64,000 bases of DNA from positions 2,761,501-2,825,500 of the forward strand of contig JAIOJX010000001.1 in NCBI GenBank assembly GCA_022376925.1, read 5' to 3'. Positions 44,956 to 55,365 of this stretch are shown here, one piece after another. The notes beneath the pieces were generated by a model. It saw only the letters and a program-made list of their open reading frames with translations, searched no databases and was not told the DNA's origin. A program made the position numbers and the translations under genes. Position 1 is the first letter of the stretch. Every line of letters starts with the position of its first letter. This stretch comes from Tragulus kanchil. Lineage: Eukaryota; Chordata; Mammalia; Artiodactyla; Tragulidae.

Positions 44956-46592
44956 AAGTATTGAGCTTATGGGAATATGATATCTATGCAAGATAGACAA
45001 CATGGTGCATTGTGGGATCTCATGTGGCTTGAGATTGGTAGATGTGAGCTTGATGTAAAAACAGGGCTGAAGAAGTAGTTTGGACCTGACCATGTAGTCA
45101 ATCTGTGCCTAGGTGAATTTTAAATTTCCTCAAAATTACTCTGAGGTGTTTAAAGCCTTTGAGGTGTTTAAAGTGGTGAGAGAGCTACTGACGAAATGAG
45201 ATTTTGAAATGCTAAACTTGGCTGCAGTGTGTAGAATGGATGAGAAGGAGACAAAAGTAGATTCCAGTAAACCAGTTACTATGATCAGATTCAAGATAGA
45301 TGCTTAGCAAATACTTCTTGGGTGAAATGAGACTGTGGCAGTGGTCTAGAGTCAGTTCATGACAGTCTGCCCTAGGGCTGCGGTGGGCCAGCTGGTAGAC
45401 CAAAAGACCTCTTAGGGTGTTTCTGGGTAGTTGCAAGCAATTTCTTACAAACCTTAAACTGCATAAGTTTTATTTTAAGTTGCTGGGACTTACTGGGATT
45501 TATCGTATGCGCACTGACTTATTTCACTTTTCATTCCAGCGGTTCCTAAGAAAGATGTATTAAAATATTTCAGAGTGATCTTATATGTGTCTGTTTCTCA
45601 TTGTAGTTTTGTGTAGTTTTCTTCATCTATGATCTTACCTTATATCTTTTGATGCAATATTAGTTCCATACAGATTTAGAATTGTTATATCTTTCTGGTG
45701 AATAGAGCCTCTTATCATTCCGAAGTGTCTCTTTTTATTGCTGGTAATGATTTTTGTCTTAATACTTTGCCTGATATTGATACGCCAGTTTTCTTTTGAT
45801 TAATTTTGTTTGGTGTATCTTTTTCCATTCTTTTCCTTTCAACCTGGATGCATCGTTGTATTTAAATCTGTATCTTGTATATAACATATAGTTTTTGTAT
45901 ATTCTGTATAATATCTACCTTTAATCAGAACATTTAATCAGTTTATATTTAAAATATTATTAGTGTTATCTGATTATAAATACACATTATTATAAAATGT
46001 CTTGCATTTGTTCTGATTTTTGAAGAGTTTACTAGAAAACAAGTATTGAGCTTATGGGAATATGATATCTATGCAAGATAGACAACATGGTGCATTGTGG
46101 GATCTCATGTGGCTTGAGATTGGTAGATGTGAGCTTGATGTAAAAACAGGGCTGAAGAAGTAGTTTGGACCTGACCATGTAGTCAATCTGTGCCTAGGTG
46201 AATTTTAAATTTCCTCAAAATTACTCTGAGGTGTTTAAAGCCTTTGAGGTGTTTAAAGTGGTGAGAGAGCTACTGACGAAATGAGATTTTGAAATGCTAA
46301 ACTTGGCTGCAGTGTGTAGAATGGATGAGAAGGAGACAAAAGTAGATTCCAGTAAACCAGTTACTATGATCAGATTCAAGATAGATGCTTAGCAAATACT
46401 TCTTGGGTGAAATGAGACTGTGGCAGTGGTCTAGAGTCAGTTCATGACAGTCTGCCCTAGGGCTGCGGTGGGCCAGCTGGTAGACCAAAAGACCTCTTAG
46501 GGTGTTTCTGGGTAGTTGCAAGCAATTTCTTACAAACCTTAAACTGCATAAGTTTTATTTTAAGAAAATGATGCTGGGACTTACTGGGATTT
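44420..46592. repeat. Direct tandem duplication 14 (unit 1085 bp)
   Basis: Copy 1 is 44420-45504 and copy 2 is 45505-46592. Near its end copy 1 lacks the 'aaaatga' that copy 2 has ('attttaag|ttgctggg' against 'attttaagaaaatgatgctggg'). Confidence 0.95.
44960..45440. other. Unassigned non-LINE segment (repeated at 46045-46525)
   Basis: About 480 bp of less AT-rich sequence between L1 pieces. It contains a short local repeat 'gaggtgtttaaag' twice (45143 and 45161). It resembles no family that I can name. Confidence 0.45.
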
Positions 46593-46599
46593 CATCGAA

Positions 46600-48290
46600 T
46601 TAGATTGTATGTTGCCATTTATTCAGATCTCTTCAGTATTTCTTTTTCTTTTTGGTTTATAAAGTAAGCTTTTTTTTAATTGAAGTATACACTGGGACAA
46701 AAGAAAATCACAAATGTCTTGCTCAATGAATGTTTTTCAAATGTACAAACCTGTGTAACCACCATCTAGATCAGGAAATTAAAAAAAAAAATCATGAACT
46801 ATGCCTTTATGTCTTTTCTAAGTCATTGCCCATACTCCTGTCCCCAAAGACAACTAATATCTTAATTTTTTAAGCTACAGATTGGTTTCACCTGTTTGTG
46901 AGTTTTATATGTAAATGGGATAATATAGTATAATATGTATACTCCCTTGTGTATGGCTTGTAGCACTCAACATGAGATTTTTGACATTCGTTTATGTTGT
47001 TATACTAGCTGTAGTTCATTCATTTTCAGTGCTGTGTAGTAATCCATTCTAGAAATAAACTACAACTTATATATCCATTCTACTGTTGATGATGGAATTT
47101 TTATTGTGTCTGGTTTTATAGTATAAAGAGTAATATTTAGTAAGATTTTCATTTACAATTTTTTGTTGAACACATGTCTTCATTTCTGATGTTTGTATAA
47201 CTAGGGATAGGACTGCTATGTCAGAAGGTATGCCTACATTCCACTTATTAGAAATTCCCAAGGAATTTATAAAATTTTTACACCAATTTACATGTCTAGT
47301 AGCAGTGTTCAGGGGCTCCTGTGACTCTCCATTCTTTCCATCACTTAGTACTGTTAAACTTTTAAAATTTAGCCATTAAAATCTACATATTTTAGAGTCT
47401 TATAGTAGTTTTAATATGTATTTCTTGATACCTTATGAGCTTGATCATAGTTTCATATGCTGTTTACACCCTTTGCATGTCTTGAATTTTTTGAAAAATA
47501 TTTTTCAAGTAATTTGTATATTATCTATTTTTAAATAATTTTAAGTTATATTTTAATGAATTCTTCTAAATGTTCACATTTTTTGGCATAAAGTCTTGAA
47601 AAAATAACATTTTCTCATATTTTGGTTTCTGTTGTATCTTTATTGATATCTTCCTTTCCATTCCTAACATTGGGAATTTGTTTTCTGTTTGTTATTCATT
47701 AGTCTCACTAGAGTCTTTGCTTTCATTTTACCTTTTTTTTTTAATTTGAGGTATAATTGACACATAACATTATATTAGTTTAAGCTGTACAACATAATAA
47801 TTCAACATTTGTATATATTGCAAGATCACTACAATACATCTGGTTAACATCCATCAACACATATAGTTACAGGATTTTTTCCCCTTGTGATGAGGTATTT
47901 TAAGGTTTACTCTCTTAGCAACATTCAAACATGCAACACTAACTAGAGTCACCATGCTGCACATTACATCCTTGTGACTTATTTATTTTATACCCGGAAG
48001 CTTGGAACTTTTGACTACCTTCACCCATTTTGCTCACTCCCAACCTCTGCCACTAGAAGGCACTAATCTGTTTTCTGCATCTATGAGTTTGTTTACTTGT
48101 TAGATTCTCTGTATAAGTGAAATCATGTGGTATTTTTCTTTCTATGATTATTTCACTTAGCATAATGCCCTCAAGTCCATCCATGTGGTTGAATATGGCG
48201 ACAGTTTCTTCTTTTTCATGGTTGAATAATAGTCCATTCTATCTATCTATATTTCTTTATATTTATATTACATTTCTTTATATTTTTAAT
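46600..48290 (-). mobile_element. Old LINE-1 3' regions (two or more L1M elements)
   Basis: 46670-47440 is an antisense L1 3' UTR ('ccaccatctagatcaggaaat', 'tgctatgtcagaaggta'). 47735-48250 is a second, with T-run start, 'gaggtataattgacacataac' and 'taactagagtcaccatgctgc'. Confidence 0.7.
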
Positions 48291-50518
48291 ATTTAAAAAA
48301 TTTTATTATTTTTAACTGAATTATAATTGGTATATAATACTATATAAGTTGCAGAGTTGTGCAAAGCCATGATTCATGATTTTTAAAGGTTATACTCCAT
48401 TTATAGCTAGTATAAATATTGACTATATTCCCTTTGTTGTACAATATATCTTTGTAGCTTAGGTTAAATAATTTGAGTTTGTTAATCATTTCATTGGAGT
48501 CTTACATATATCTTCATTGAATTCTATGGCCAAAAAATCTGTTATTGTTATTGCATGCTAAAATGCAGTTATCACATTTTTTTCAGTTTTAGAATACCTG
48601 TTCAGTATTATGTGAAATTTTTCATTGTATCTATTTTCTTAAATTACTTGTCATTATTTTATAGTCTATACTGGCATTTCCAGTATGCGGATTGCATCAG
48701 GGACTTCTTTTAGTATGTGTTTTCTTTCTAAAGTTTAGTTCATCTCATTTGTGATAATTTTTTGTTTGCATGCTGGGCATATTAAATGAAAATGGAAAAG
48801 GCCTTGGTCAATGCTATCTTTTAAAACTCCTTTTCTTTTAAATACCAATAAAACTCATGGGGAGATGCAAAAATAGTATATAGAGCCCTGTGAACCCTTT
48901 CTAAAGCCTCCACGAGTGATAGTTCTAATATGATTACAGTACAGTATTAACTAGATCACAACCTTCATTAACATTAGTGTACTGCAATCATATCAGCATA
49001 TTTTTGCATGTCTGCATGTATTTGTGTAGTTTTATGCAGGTTAGTCTCTAGGTTTATATAACCCCCTCACCACAATCAAGACTCAGAGTTGTTTTCAATC
49101 ACCACAAACTCCTTCATGTTACCTCTTTCTTACAGCACCCACTATTTTTGACAGCCTTTCTCTTTCTAGAGAAATGGTCTCTTTCTAGAGACCATTCATC
49201 TCTCTGTCTATAGTTTTGTTAGTTTTAAAACATAAAAATGTGTTCGTATACCATGTAATCTTTTGAGGATTGGCTTTTTGAAGATTAATGAACTTTATTT
49301 TTAAGAGAAGTTTTAGGTTTACAGAGAAATTGAGCAGAAAGTATGAGTTCCTATCTAGCCTTTTCCCTTACCCCACTAATTTACCCTATCATTAGCATCT
49401 TGGAATATTTAAAAATTTTATTATTTTTAACTGAATTATAATTGGTATATAATACTATATAAGTTGCAGAGTTGTGCAAAGCCATGATTCATGATTTTTA
49501 AAGGTTATACTCCATTTATAGCTAGTATAAATATTGACTATATTCCCTTTGTTGTACAATATATCTTTGTAGCTTAGGTTAAATAATTTGAGTTTGTTAA
49601 TCATTTCATTGGAGTCTTACATATATCTTCATTGAATTCTATGGCCAAAAAATCTGTTATTGTTATTGCATGCTAAAATGCAGTTATCACATTTTTTTCA
49701 GTTTTAGAATACCTGTTCAGTATTATGTGAAATTTTTCATTGTATCTATTTTCTTAAATTACTTGTCATTATTTTATAGTCTATACTGGCATTTCCAGTA
49801 TGCGGATTGCATCAGGGACTTCTTTTAGTATGTGTTTTCTTTCTAAAGTTTAGTTCATCTCATTTGTGATAATTTTTTGTTTGCATGCTGGGCATATTAA
49901 ATGAAAATGGAAAAGGCCTTGGTCAATGCTATCTTTTAAAACTCCTTTTCTTTTAAATACCAATAAAACTCATGGGGAGATGCAAAAATAGTATATAGAG
50001 CCCTGTGAACCCTTTCTAAAGCCTCCACGAGTGATAGTTCTAATATGATTACAGTACAGTATTAACTAGATCACAACCTTCATTAACATTAGTGTACTGC
50101 AATCATATCAGCATATTTTTGCATGTCTGCATGTATTTGTGTAGTTTTATGCAGGTTAGTCTCTAGGTTTATATAACCCCCTCACCACAATCAAGACTCA
50201 GAGTTGTTTTCAATCACCACAAACTCCTTCATGTTACCTCTTTCTTACAGCACCCACTATTTTTGACAGCCTTTCTCTTTCTAGAGAAATGGTCTCTTTC
50301 TAGAGACCATTCATCTCTCTGTCTATAGTTTTGTTAGTTTTAAAACATAAAAATGTGTTCGTATACCATGTAATCTTTTGAGGATTGGCTTTTTGAAGAT
50401 TAATGAACTTTATTTTTAAGAGAAGTTTTAGGTTTACAGAGAAATTGAGCAGAAAGTATGAGTTCCTATCTAGCCTTTTCCCTTACCCCACTAATTTACC
50501 CTATCATTAGCATCTTGG
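48288..50518. repeat. Direct tandem duplication 15 (unit 1115/1116 bp)
   Basis: Copy 1 is 48288-49403 and copy 2 is 49404-50518. The copies differ by one A in the A-run at 48295/49411. The junction is clean ('catcttgg|aatattt'). Confidence 0.95.
48291..49400 (-). mobile_element. Old LINE-1 3' UTR pieces (L1ME-like), duplicated
   Basis: 'ggtatataatactatataagttgc' is an L1 3' UTR trace. 48870-49400 has 'gatagttctaatatgattacag', 'ataaccccctcaccacaatc' and 'gttttaggtttacagagaaattgagcag', which are typical of old L1ME tails in antisense. The middle part is unclear. Confidence 0.6.
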
Positions 50519-50566
50519 ATTACTGTGGTACATTTGTTACAATTGATGAACAAATATTGATACATT

Positions 50567-50883
50567 TTAAAAACTTTTAACTATTTTTGGCCGAGCTCAG
50601 GTCTTTGTTGCTGTATGGGCTTTTCTTTAGTAGCAAGCAGGTGCTACTCTCTAGTTGTGGTGTACCAGCTGCTCCTTGGGATGCCTTCTCTCGTGGAGCA
50701 CAGGCTCTTGGGCATCTGGCTTCAGTAACTGCGACATGTGCCTCTAGAGCCACAGGCTTAGTAGTTGTGGCACACAGGCTTAGTTGCTTGGTAGCATGTG
50801 GTATCTCTCTGGATCAGAGTTGGAACAATTACGTTTTCTGCATTGTCAGGCAGATTCTTTACCACATAGCTACCAGGGAAGCC
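50567..50883 (-). mobile_element. CHR-1 type SINE with 10-bp target duplication
   Basis: 'gggcttttctttagtagcaagc', 'cttagttgcttggtagcatgtgg' and the antisense head 'gctaccagggaagcc' (50870-50883) are present. TTGATACATT occurs at 50557-50566 and 50884-50893. It is diverged. Confidence 0.85.
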
Positions 50884-50893
50884 TTGATACATT

Positions 50894-51194
50894 ATTATTA
50901 ACTAAAGTCCATAGTTTGCATTTGGGTTCATTTTTTGTTTTACAGTTCTATGAATTTTGAGAAATGTGTAACGTGATGTACTCATTATTAGAGTATCATG
51001 GAGAGTGGTTTCACTACCCTAAACACCGTCTGTGTTTCACCTAGTCTTCTCTCTCTTTCTCCTCCCTAAACCCCTGGCAACCACTGATGTTTTTAGTCTT
51101 TTATTTTTGCCTTTTCAATAATATCATGTAATGGGAATCATACAGTATGTAGCCTCTTCAGACTGGCCTGAAAATGCCATATGCATTTTCAGTT
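50894..51194 (-). mobile_element. Old LINE-1 3' UTR (L1M)
   Basis: It continues the L1 split by the SINE: 'gtttgcatttgggttcattttttg', 'cccctggcaaccactgatg' and 'gggaatcatacagtatgtagcc' in antisense. It is the host of the 7SK insertion. Confidence 0.75.
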
Positions 51195-51203
51195 CCTCCA
51201 TGT

Positions 51204-51443
51204 CTTGAGAGCTGGTTTGGAGGTTCTAGCAGGGGAGCGCAGCTCCTTGTACACCCTTGACCGAAGACCGGTCCTCCTCTGTCGGGGATGGTCGTCCTCT
51301 TCGAACGAGCGCGCAGCTTCGGGAGGGGCGCACACGGAGCAGTCAGGGAGGAAGGGGACACCTGCCTGGCCAGCCAGATCAGCCAAATCAACCCTGGCCA
51401 TCAATGGGGTGACAAATGTCACGACCAGATCGCCCTCACATCC
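51204..51443 (-). pseudogene. RN7SK: 7SK RNA retropseudogene, 3'-truncated, tailless
   Basis: 7SK is the pol III RNA that sequesters P-TEFb. On the minus strand from 51443 the sequence reads GGATGTGAGGGCGATCTGG, the exact 5' start of 7SK, then 'gtgtccccttcctccc', 'ccgaagctgcgcgctcg', 'gaagaggacgacc' and 'gctagaacctcca' in order. It ends at the AGCTCTCAAG of 7SK, about 240 nt, so the 3' third is absent and there is no A-tail. The 19-bp flanks 51195-51213 and 51444-51462 (CCTCCATGTCTTGAGAGCT / ...GATAGCT) are a target duplication. Several substitutions, and no pol III promoter came along. Not a functional gene. Confidence 0.95.
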
Positions 51444-51462
51444 CCTCCATGTCTTGATAGCT

Positions 51463-52085
51463 CATTTGTTTTCACTTAATAATGTTGCATTGTATGAATG
51501 TACCATTATTTCTCTATCCACTCACCTGTTGATAGACATCTTGATTGCTTTTACTTTTTAGCAATTGTAAGTAAAGCTGCTATCAATAATCTTGTGTGTG
51601 CTTTTGTGTCTACATGCATTTTAAACTCATATGGGTAAACACCATGTGGGACAAGTGTTGGATCATATAGCAAGACTTCGTTTAGCTTTGTAAGTACTTA
51701 TCAGACTATCTTCCAAAGTGGCTCTACCATTTTGCATTCCCATCAGAATGGGTGAGAGCTCATTTTGCTCCACATCCTTTTCAGAATTTGTGTTGTCAAT
51801 AGTTTGAATTTTAGCCATGCTTACAGATGATAGTGGTATTTTATAATTATTTTGATCTTCAACTTTCTAATGATGGTGAGAATCTTTTTGTGTATTTATC
51901 ATCTATATATTTTCTTTGGTAAAAGGTTGGCATTTTTACTACACATGATACACTTGAGATCCACCCAAAGTTGTTGAGTGATCAATCATTGGTTCTTTTC
52001 TGTTGCTGAGTAGTATTCTGTACTTTGGATGTACCAGAATTTGTTTAGCAGTTCACCAAAGACTTTGGTTCTAGTTTGGGGCTAT
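51463..52085 (-). mobile_element. Old LINE-1 3' UTR (L1M), continuation (repeated at 52558-53180)
   Basis: The host L1 resumes: 'gctcatttgttttcacttaat', 'attgtaagtaaagctgctatc' and 'accattttgcattcccatcag' in antisense. Confidence 0.75.
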
Positions 52086-52298
52086 TATGTAAAAGATGCT
52101 ATGGTTTCACTACCTAAACACCGTCTGTGTTTCACCTAGTCTTCTCTCTCTTTCTCCTCCCTAAACCCCTGGCAACCACTGATGTTTTTAGTCTTTTATT
52201 TTTGCCTTTTCAATAATATCATGTAATGGGAATCATACAGTATGTAGCCTCTTCAGACTGGCCTGAAAATGCCATATGCATTTTCAGTTCCTCCATGT

Positions 52299-52538
52299 CT
52301 TGAGAGCTGGTTTGGAGGTTCTAGCAGGGGAGCGCAGCTCCTTGTACACCCTTGACCGAAGACCGGTCCTCCTCTGTCGGGGATGGTCGTCCTCTTCGAA
52401 CGAGCGCGCAGCTTCGGGAGGGGCGCACACGGAGCAGTCAGGGAGGAAGGGGACACCTGCCTGGCCAGCCAGATCAGCCAAATCAACCCTGGCCATCAAT
52501 GGGGTGACAAATGTCACGACCAGATCGCCCTCACATCC
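52299..52538 (-). pseudogene. RN7SK: 7SK RNA retropseudogene, duplicate
   Basis: Identical as far as I can read to 51204-51443, with the same target duplications (52290-52308 and 52539-52557), 1095 bp downstream. It is not an independent retrotransposition. Confidence 0.95.
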
Positions 52539-53195
52539 CCTCCATGTCTTGATAGCTCATTTGTTTTCACTTAATAATGTTGCATTGTATGAATGTACCA
52601 TTATTTCTCTATCCACTCACCTGTTGATAGACATCTTGATTGCTTTTACTTTTTAGCAATTGTAAGTAAAGCTGCTATCAATAATCTTGTGTGTGCTTTT
52701 GTGTCTACATGCATTTTAAACTCATATGGGTAAACACCATGTGGGACAAGTGTTGGATCATATAGCAAGACTTCGTTTAGCTTTGTAAGTACTTATCAGA
52801 CTATCTTCCAAAGTGGCTCTACCATTTTGCATTCCCATCAGAATGGGTGAGAGCTCATTTTGCTCCACATCCTTTTCAGAATTTGTGTTGTCAATAGTTT
52901 GAATTTTAGCCATGCTTACAGATGATAGTGGTATTTTATAATTATTTTGATCTTCAACTTTCTAATGATGGTGAGAATCTTTTTGTGTATTTATCATCTA
53001 TATATTTTCTTTGGTAAAAGGTTGGCATTTTTACTACACATGATACACTTGAGATCCACCCAAAGTTGTTGAGTGATCAATCATTGGTTCTTTTCTGTTG
53101 CTGAGTAGTATTCTGTACTTTGGATGTACCAGAATTTGTTTAGCAGTTCACCAAAGACTTTTGTGCTGTTTCTAGTTTGGGGCTATTATGTAAAA

Positions 53196-53832
53196 AGATG
53201 CTATGAACAACAGAATATAGGTTTTTGTGTGTACATAAAATTTCATTTATGTAGGATGTATGACTGATATAATTATGGTATGTGCATGTTTACTTTTTAA
53301 AGAAGCTATCCAACAGTTTTCCATAGTGCTTAAACTATTTTGTGTTTCACCCAGGTTTTTTTTTTTTTTTTTCTGTTTTCCATACTTTTAGGTAGTGTAT
53401 AAAGTTTCTAGTATTGCAACTTAAAAAAAATCATGACTGAATGTTGGATTTTGTGAAATTCTTTTTTGGTGTCAGTTGATATGATCATATGCATTTGCTT
53501 CTTTAGTATGTCATTATGGATTAAATTGACTGATATTCAAATGAAACAACTTTGAATGACTAGAATAAATCTTACTCTGTATTCATAGATGATATCAGCC
53601 TGTAGTTTCCTTCCTTCCCCTCTCCCTCCCTTTGTCATTTGTTAGGTCATTTGCACTGCCTTTGTCCTTTGTTTGATTTTGTAATTAGGACAATACTGGT
53701 CTCATAAAATGAGTTTGTTACTTTCCCAACTCTTCTAATTCCAGAAGAGAATTTGTCAAATTTGTGCCATATCTTCTTTAAATACTTGGTAAATTCTCTA
53801 GTGATGCCATCTGGCTAGGATTTCTTTTTACA
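53196..53832 (-). mobile_element. Old LINE-1 ORF2 fragment
   Basis: 53430-53830 is antisense L1 ORF2 around the RT ('gtcagttgatatgatcatatg', 'ctggtctcataaaatgagtttg', 'gatgccatctggctaggatttc'). A T-run of about 19 lies at 53353-53371. It is the host of the twin-primed L1. Confidence 0.75.
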
Positions 53833-54178
53833 AGTTTTTATCTTTTTTTTTTTTATTTATTCTTTATTTTAAAGGTTTTACAGAGTTTTTTTGTTCATAT
53901 ACATGTATGTTCCCAGATCAGTCATATGCATATCCATGGTCCCCACCCACCCAGATCCCCCCATCCCACCCTCCAGACCTTTGCCCCAAGCCATTGTAAG
54001 CATTCCTATTCCCTTAGCACTGTGACACTAGTTATCTTTTCCACACATAACACTATAGGTTTCCTTGTTACTTCCTCCATGCTTCCCCCTCCCTATTTAT
54101 TCGCCACGATGTCCCTATGTCTATGCTCTGTCTTTTTTTTTTCATGAGTTCCCTGTGTGTGATATCAAGACCGTCCTA

Positions 54179-54551
54179 CTAGATTCCATATATGTGTGTT
54201 AGTATACTGTATTTGTCTTTCTCTTTTTGACTTACTTCACTTTTTATAATAGGTTCTAGAGCCAGCCACTTCATTAGGATTGAGTCTTCTGCATTTCTTT
54301 TAACAGCTGAGTAGTATTCCATTGTATATATGTACCAGAGCTTCTGGATCCATTCATTCGTCGATGGACATCTAGGTTGCTTCCATGTTTTGGCTATTGT
54401 ATAGAGAGCTGCAATGAACATTGGGGTACAGGTGCTTCTTTCCGTTTTTATTTCATCAGGATATAAGCCTAAGAGTGGGATTGCTGGGTCATAGGGTGCT
54501 TCTATTTTTAGTTTTTTAAGAAATCTCCAGACTGTCTTCCATAGAGGCTGT
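54179..54551 (-). pseudogene. LINE-1 ORF2 C-terminal part of the twin-primed element
   Basis: The frame starts at the inversion junction and runs to the natural ORF2 stop (54179). It contains [30 protein letters not shown] and IQKLWYIYTMEYYSAVK, ending with ILTHIYGI. This is the last 120-125 residues or so of ORF2, without internal stops. Confidence 0.92.
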
Positions 54552-54555
54552 ATCA

Positions 54556-55348
54556 ACAAAATCAAAAACGAAAAAGGAGAGATTACAACAGATAATGCAG
54601 AAATCCAAAGGATTCTAAGAGACTATTATGAGCAACTGTATGGCAACAAACTGGACAACCTGGAAGAAATGGACAGTTTCTTGGGGAAGATCAATCTCCC
54701 AAGACTGAGCCAGGAAGAAACAGAAACTTTGAACAACCCAATCACAAGCTCAGAAATCGAATCTGTGATTAAAAATCTACCCAAAAATAAAAGCCCAGGA
54801 CCAGATGGCTTCACAGCCGAATTCTACCAAACATTTAAAGAAGAGCTAATGCCTGTTCTTCTAAAACTCTTCCAAAAAGTTGCACAGGAAGGAAAACTTC
54901 CAAACACATTCTACGAGGCCACCATCACCCTGATACCCAAACCAGGCAAAGACAACACAAAAAAGGAAAATTACAGACCAATTTCTCTGATGAACTTAGA
55001 TGCCAAGATCCTCAACAAAATCCTAGCAAACAGAATTCAACGACACATCAAAAAACTCATACATCATGATCAAGTTGGGTTCATCCCAGGCATGCAAGGC
55101 TTCTTTAACATCCGCAAATCAATCAATGTGATACACCATATTAACAAACTGAGAGACAAAAATCACATGATCATTTCAATAGATGCAGAAAAAGCCTTCG
55201 ACAAAGTACAACACCCATTCATGATAAAAACTCTTCAGAAAATGGGCATTGAAGGAACCTATCTCAACATAGTGAAAGCCATCTATGAGAAGCCCACAGC
55301 GAACATTGTCCTCAACGGAGAAAAACTGAAAGCATTCCCTCTAAGATC
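54556..55348 (+). pseudogene. LINE-1 ORF2 reverse transcriptase part, inverted
   Basis: An open frame of about 260 residues without stop. It covers the region before the RT ([13 protein letters not shown]), the first RT motifs ([46 protein letters not shown]) and motif A with its catalytic aspartate ([16 protein letters not shown]), and ends at KAFPLRS. The active-site motif with the paired aspartates lies in the missing part, so it cannot be active. Confidence 0.93.
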
Positions 55349-55365
55349 AGTTTTTATCTTTTTTT

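Larger units (their letters stand above)
51006..53195. repeat. Direct tandem duplication 16 (unit 1095/1096 bp)
   Basis: Copy 1 is 51006-52101 and copy 2 is 52102-53195. The copies differ by one C (CCC/CC at 51017-51019). The end of copy 1 lacks short pieces that copy 2 has ('gactttggttctag' against 'gacttttgtgctgtttctag'). It duplicates the whole 7SK insertion. Confidence 0.95.
53850..55348 (-). mobile_element. Ruminant LINE-1 insertion with 5' inversion (twin priming)
   Basis: The 3' part (53850 to about 54551) is in minus orientation: T-run, 3' UTR ('acagagtttttttgttcatatac'), then the complete ORF2 C-terminus. From about 54552 to 55348 an upstream ORF2 segment lies in plus orientation. 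The piece of ORF2 between them is missing. The flanks AGTTTTTATCTTTTTTT at 53833-53849 and 55349-55365 are an exact 17-bp target duplication enclosing both parts, so this was one event. Good reading-frame preservation suggests a fairly young insertion. Confidence 0.93.

Noticed and set aside
49166..49200. Inverted repeat 'tctttctagaga...tctctttctagagacc' as a regulatory hairpin
   Set aside because: It lies in an old L1 3' UTR, is imperfect and AT-rich, and nothing nearby would be regulated.
51181..51561. Open frame of 126 codons, present twice (also 52276-52656)
   Set aside because: It runs through the antisense strand of the 7SK pseudogene and its L1 flanks. It is not a protein gene.
53353..53371. 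T-run as the tail of another L1 or SINE
   Set aside because: I could not identify any element sequence attached to the T-run, and no target duplication is visible.
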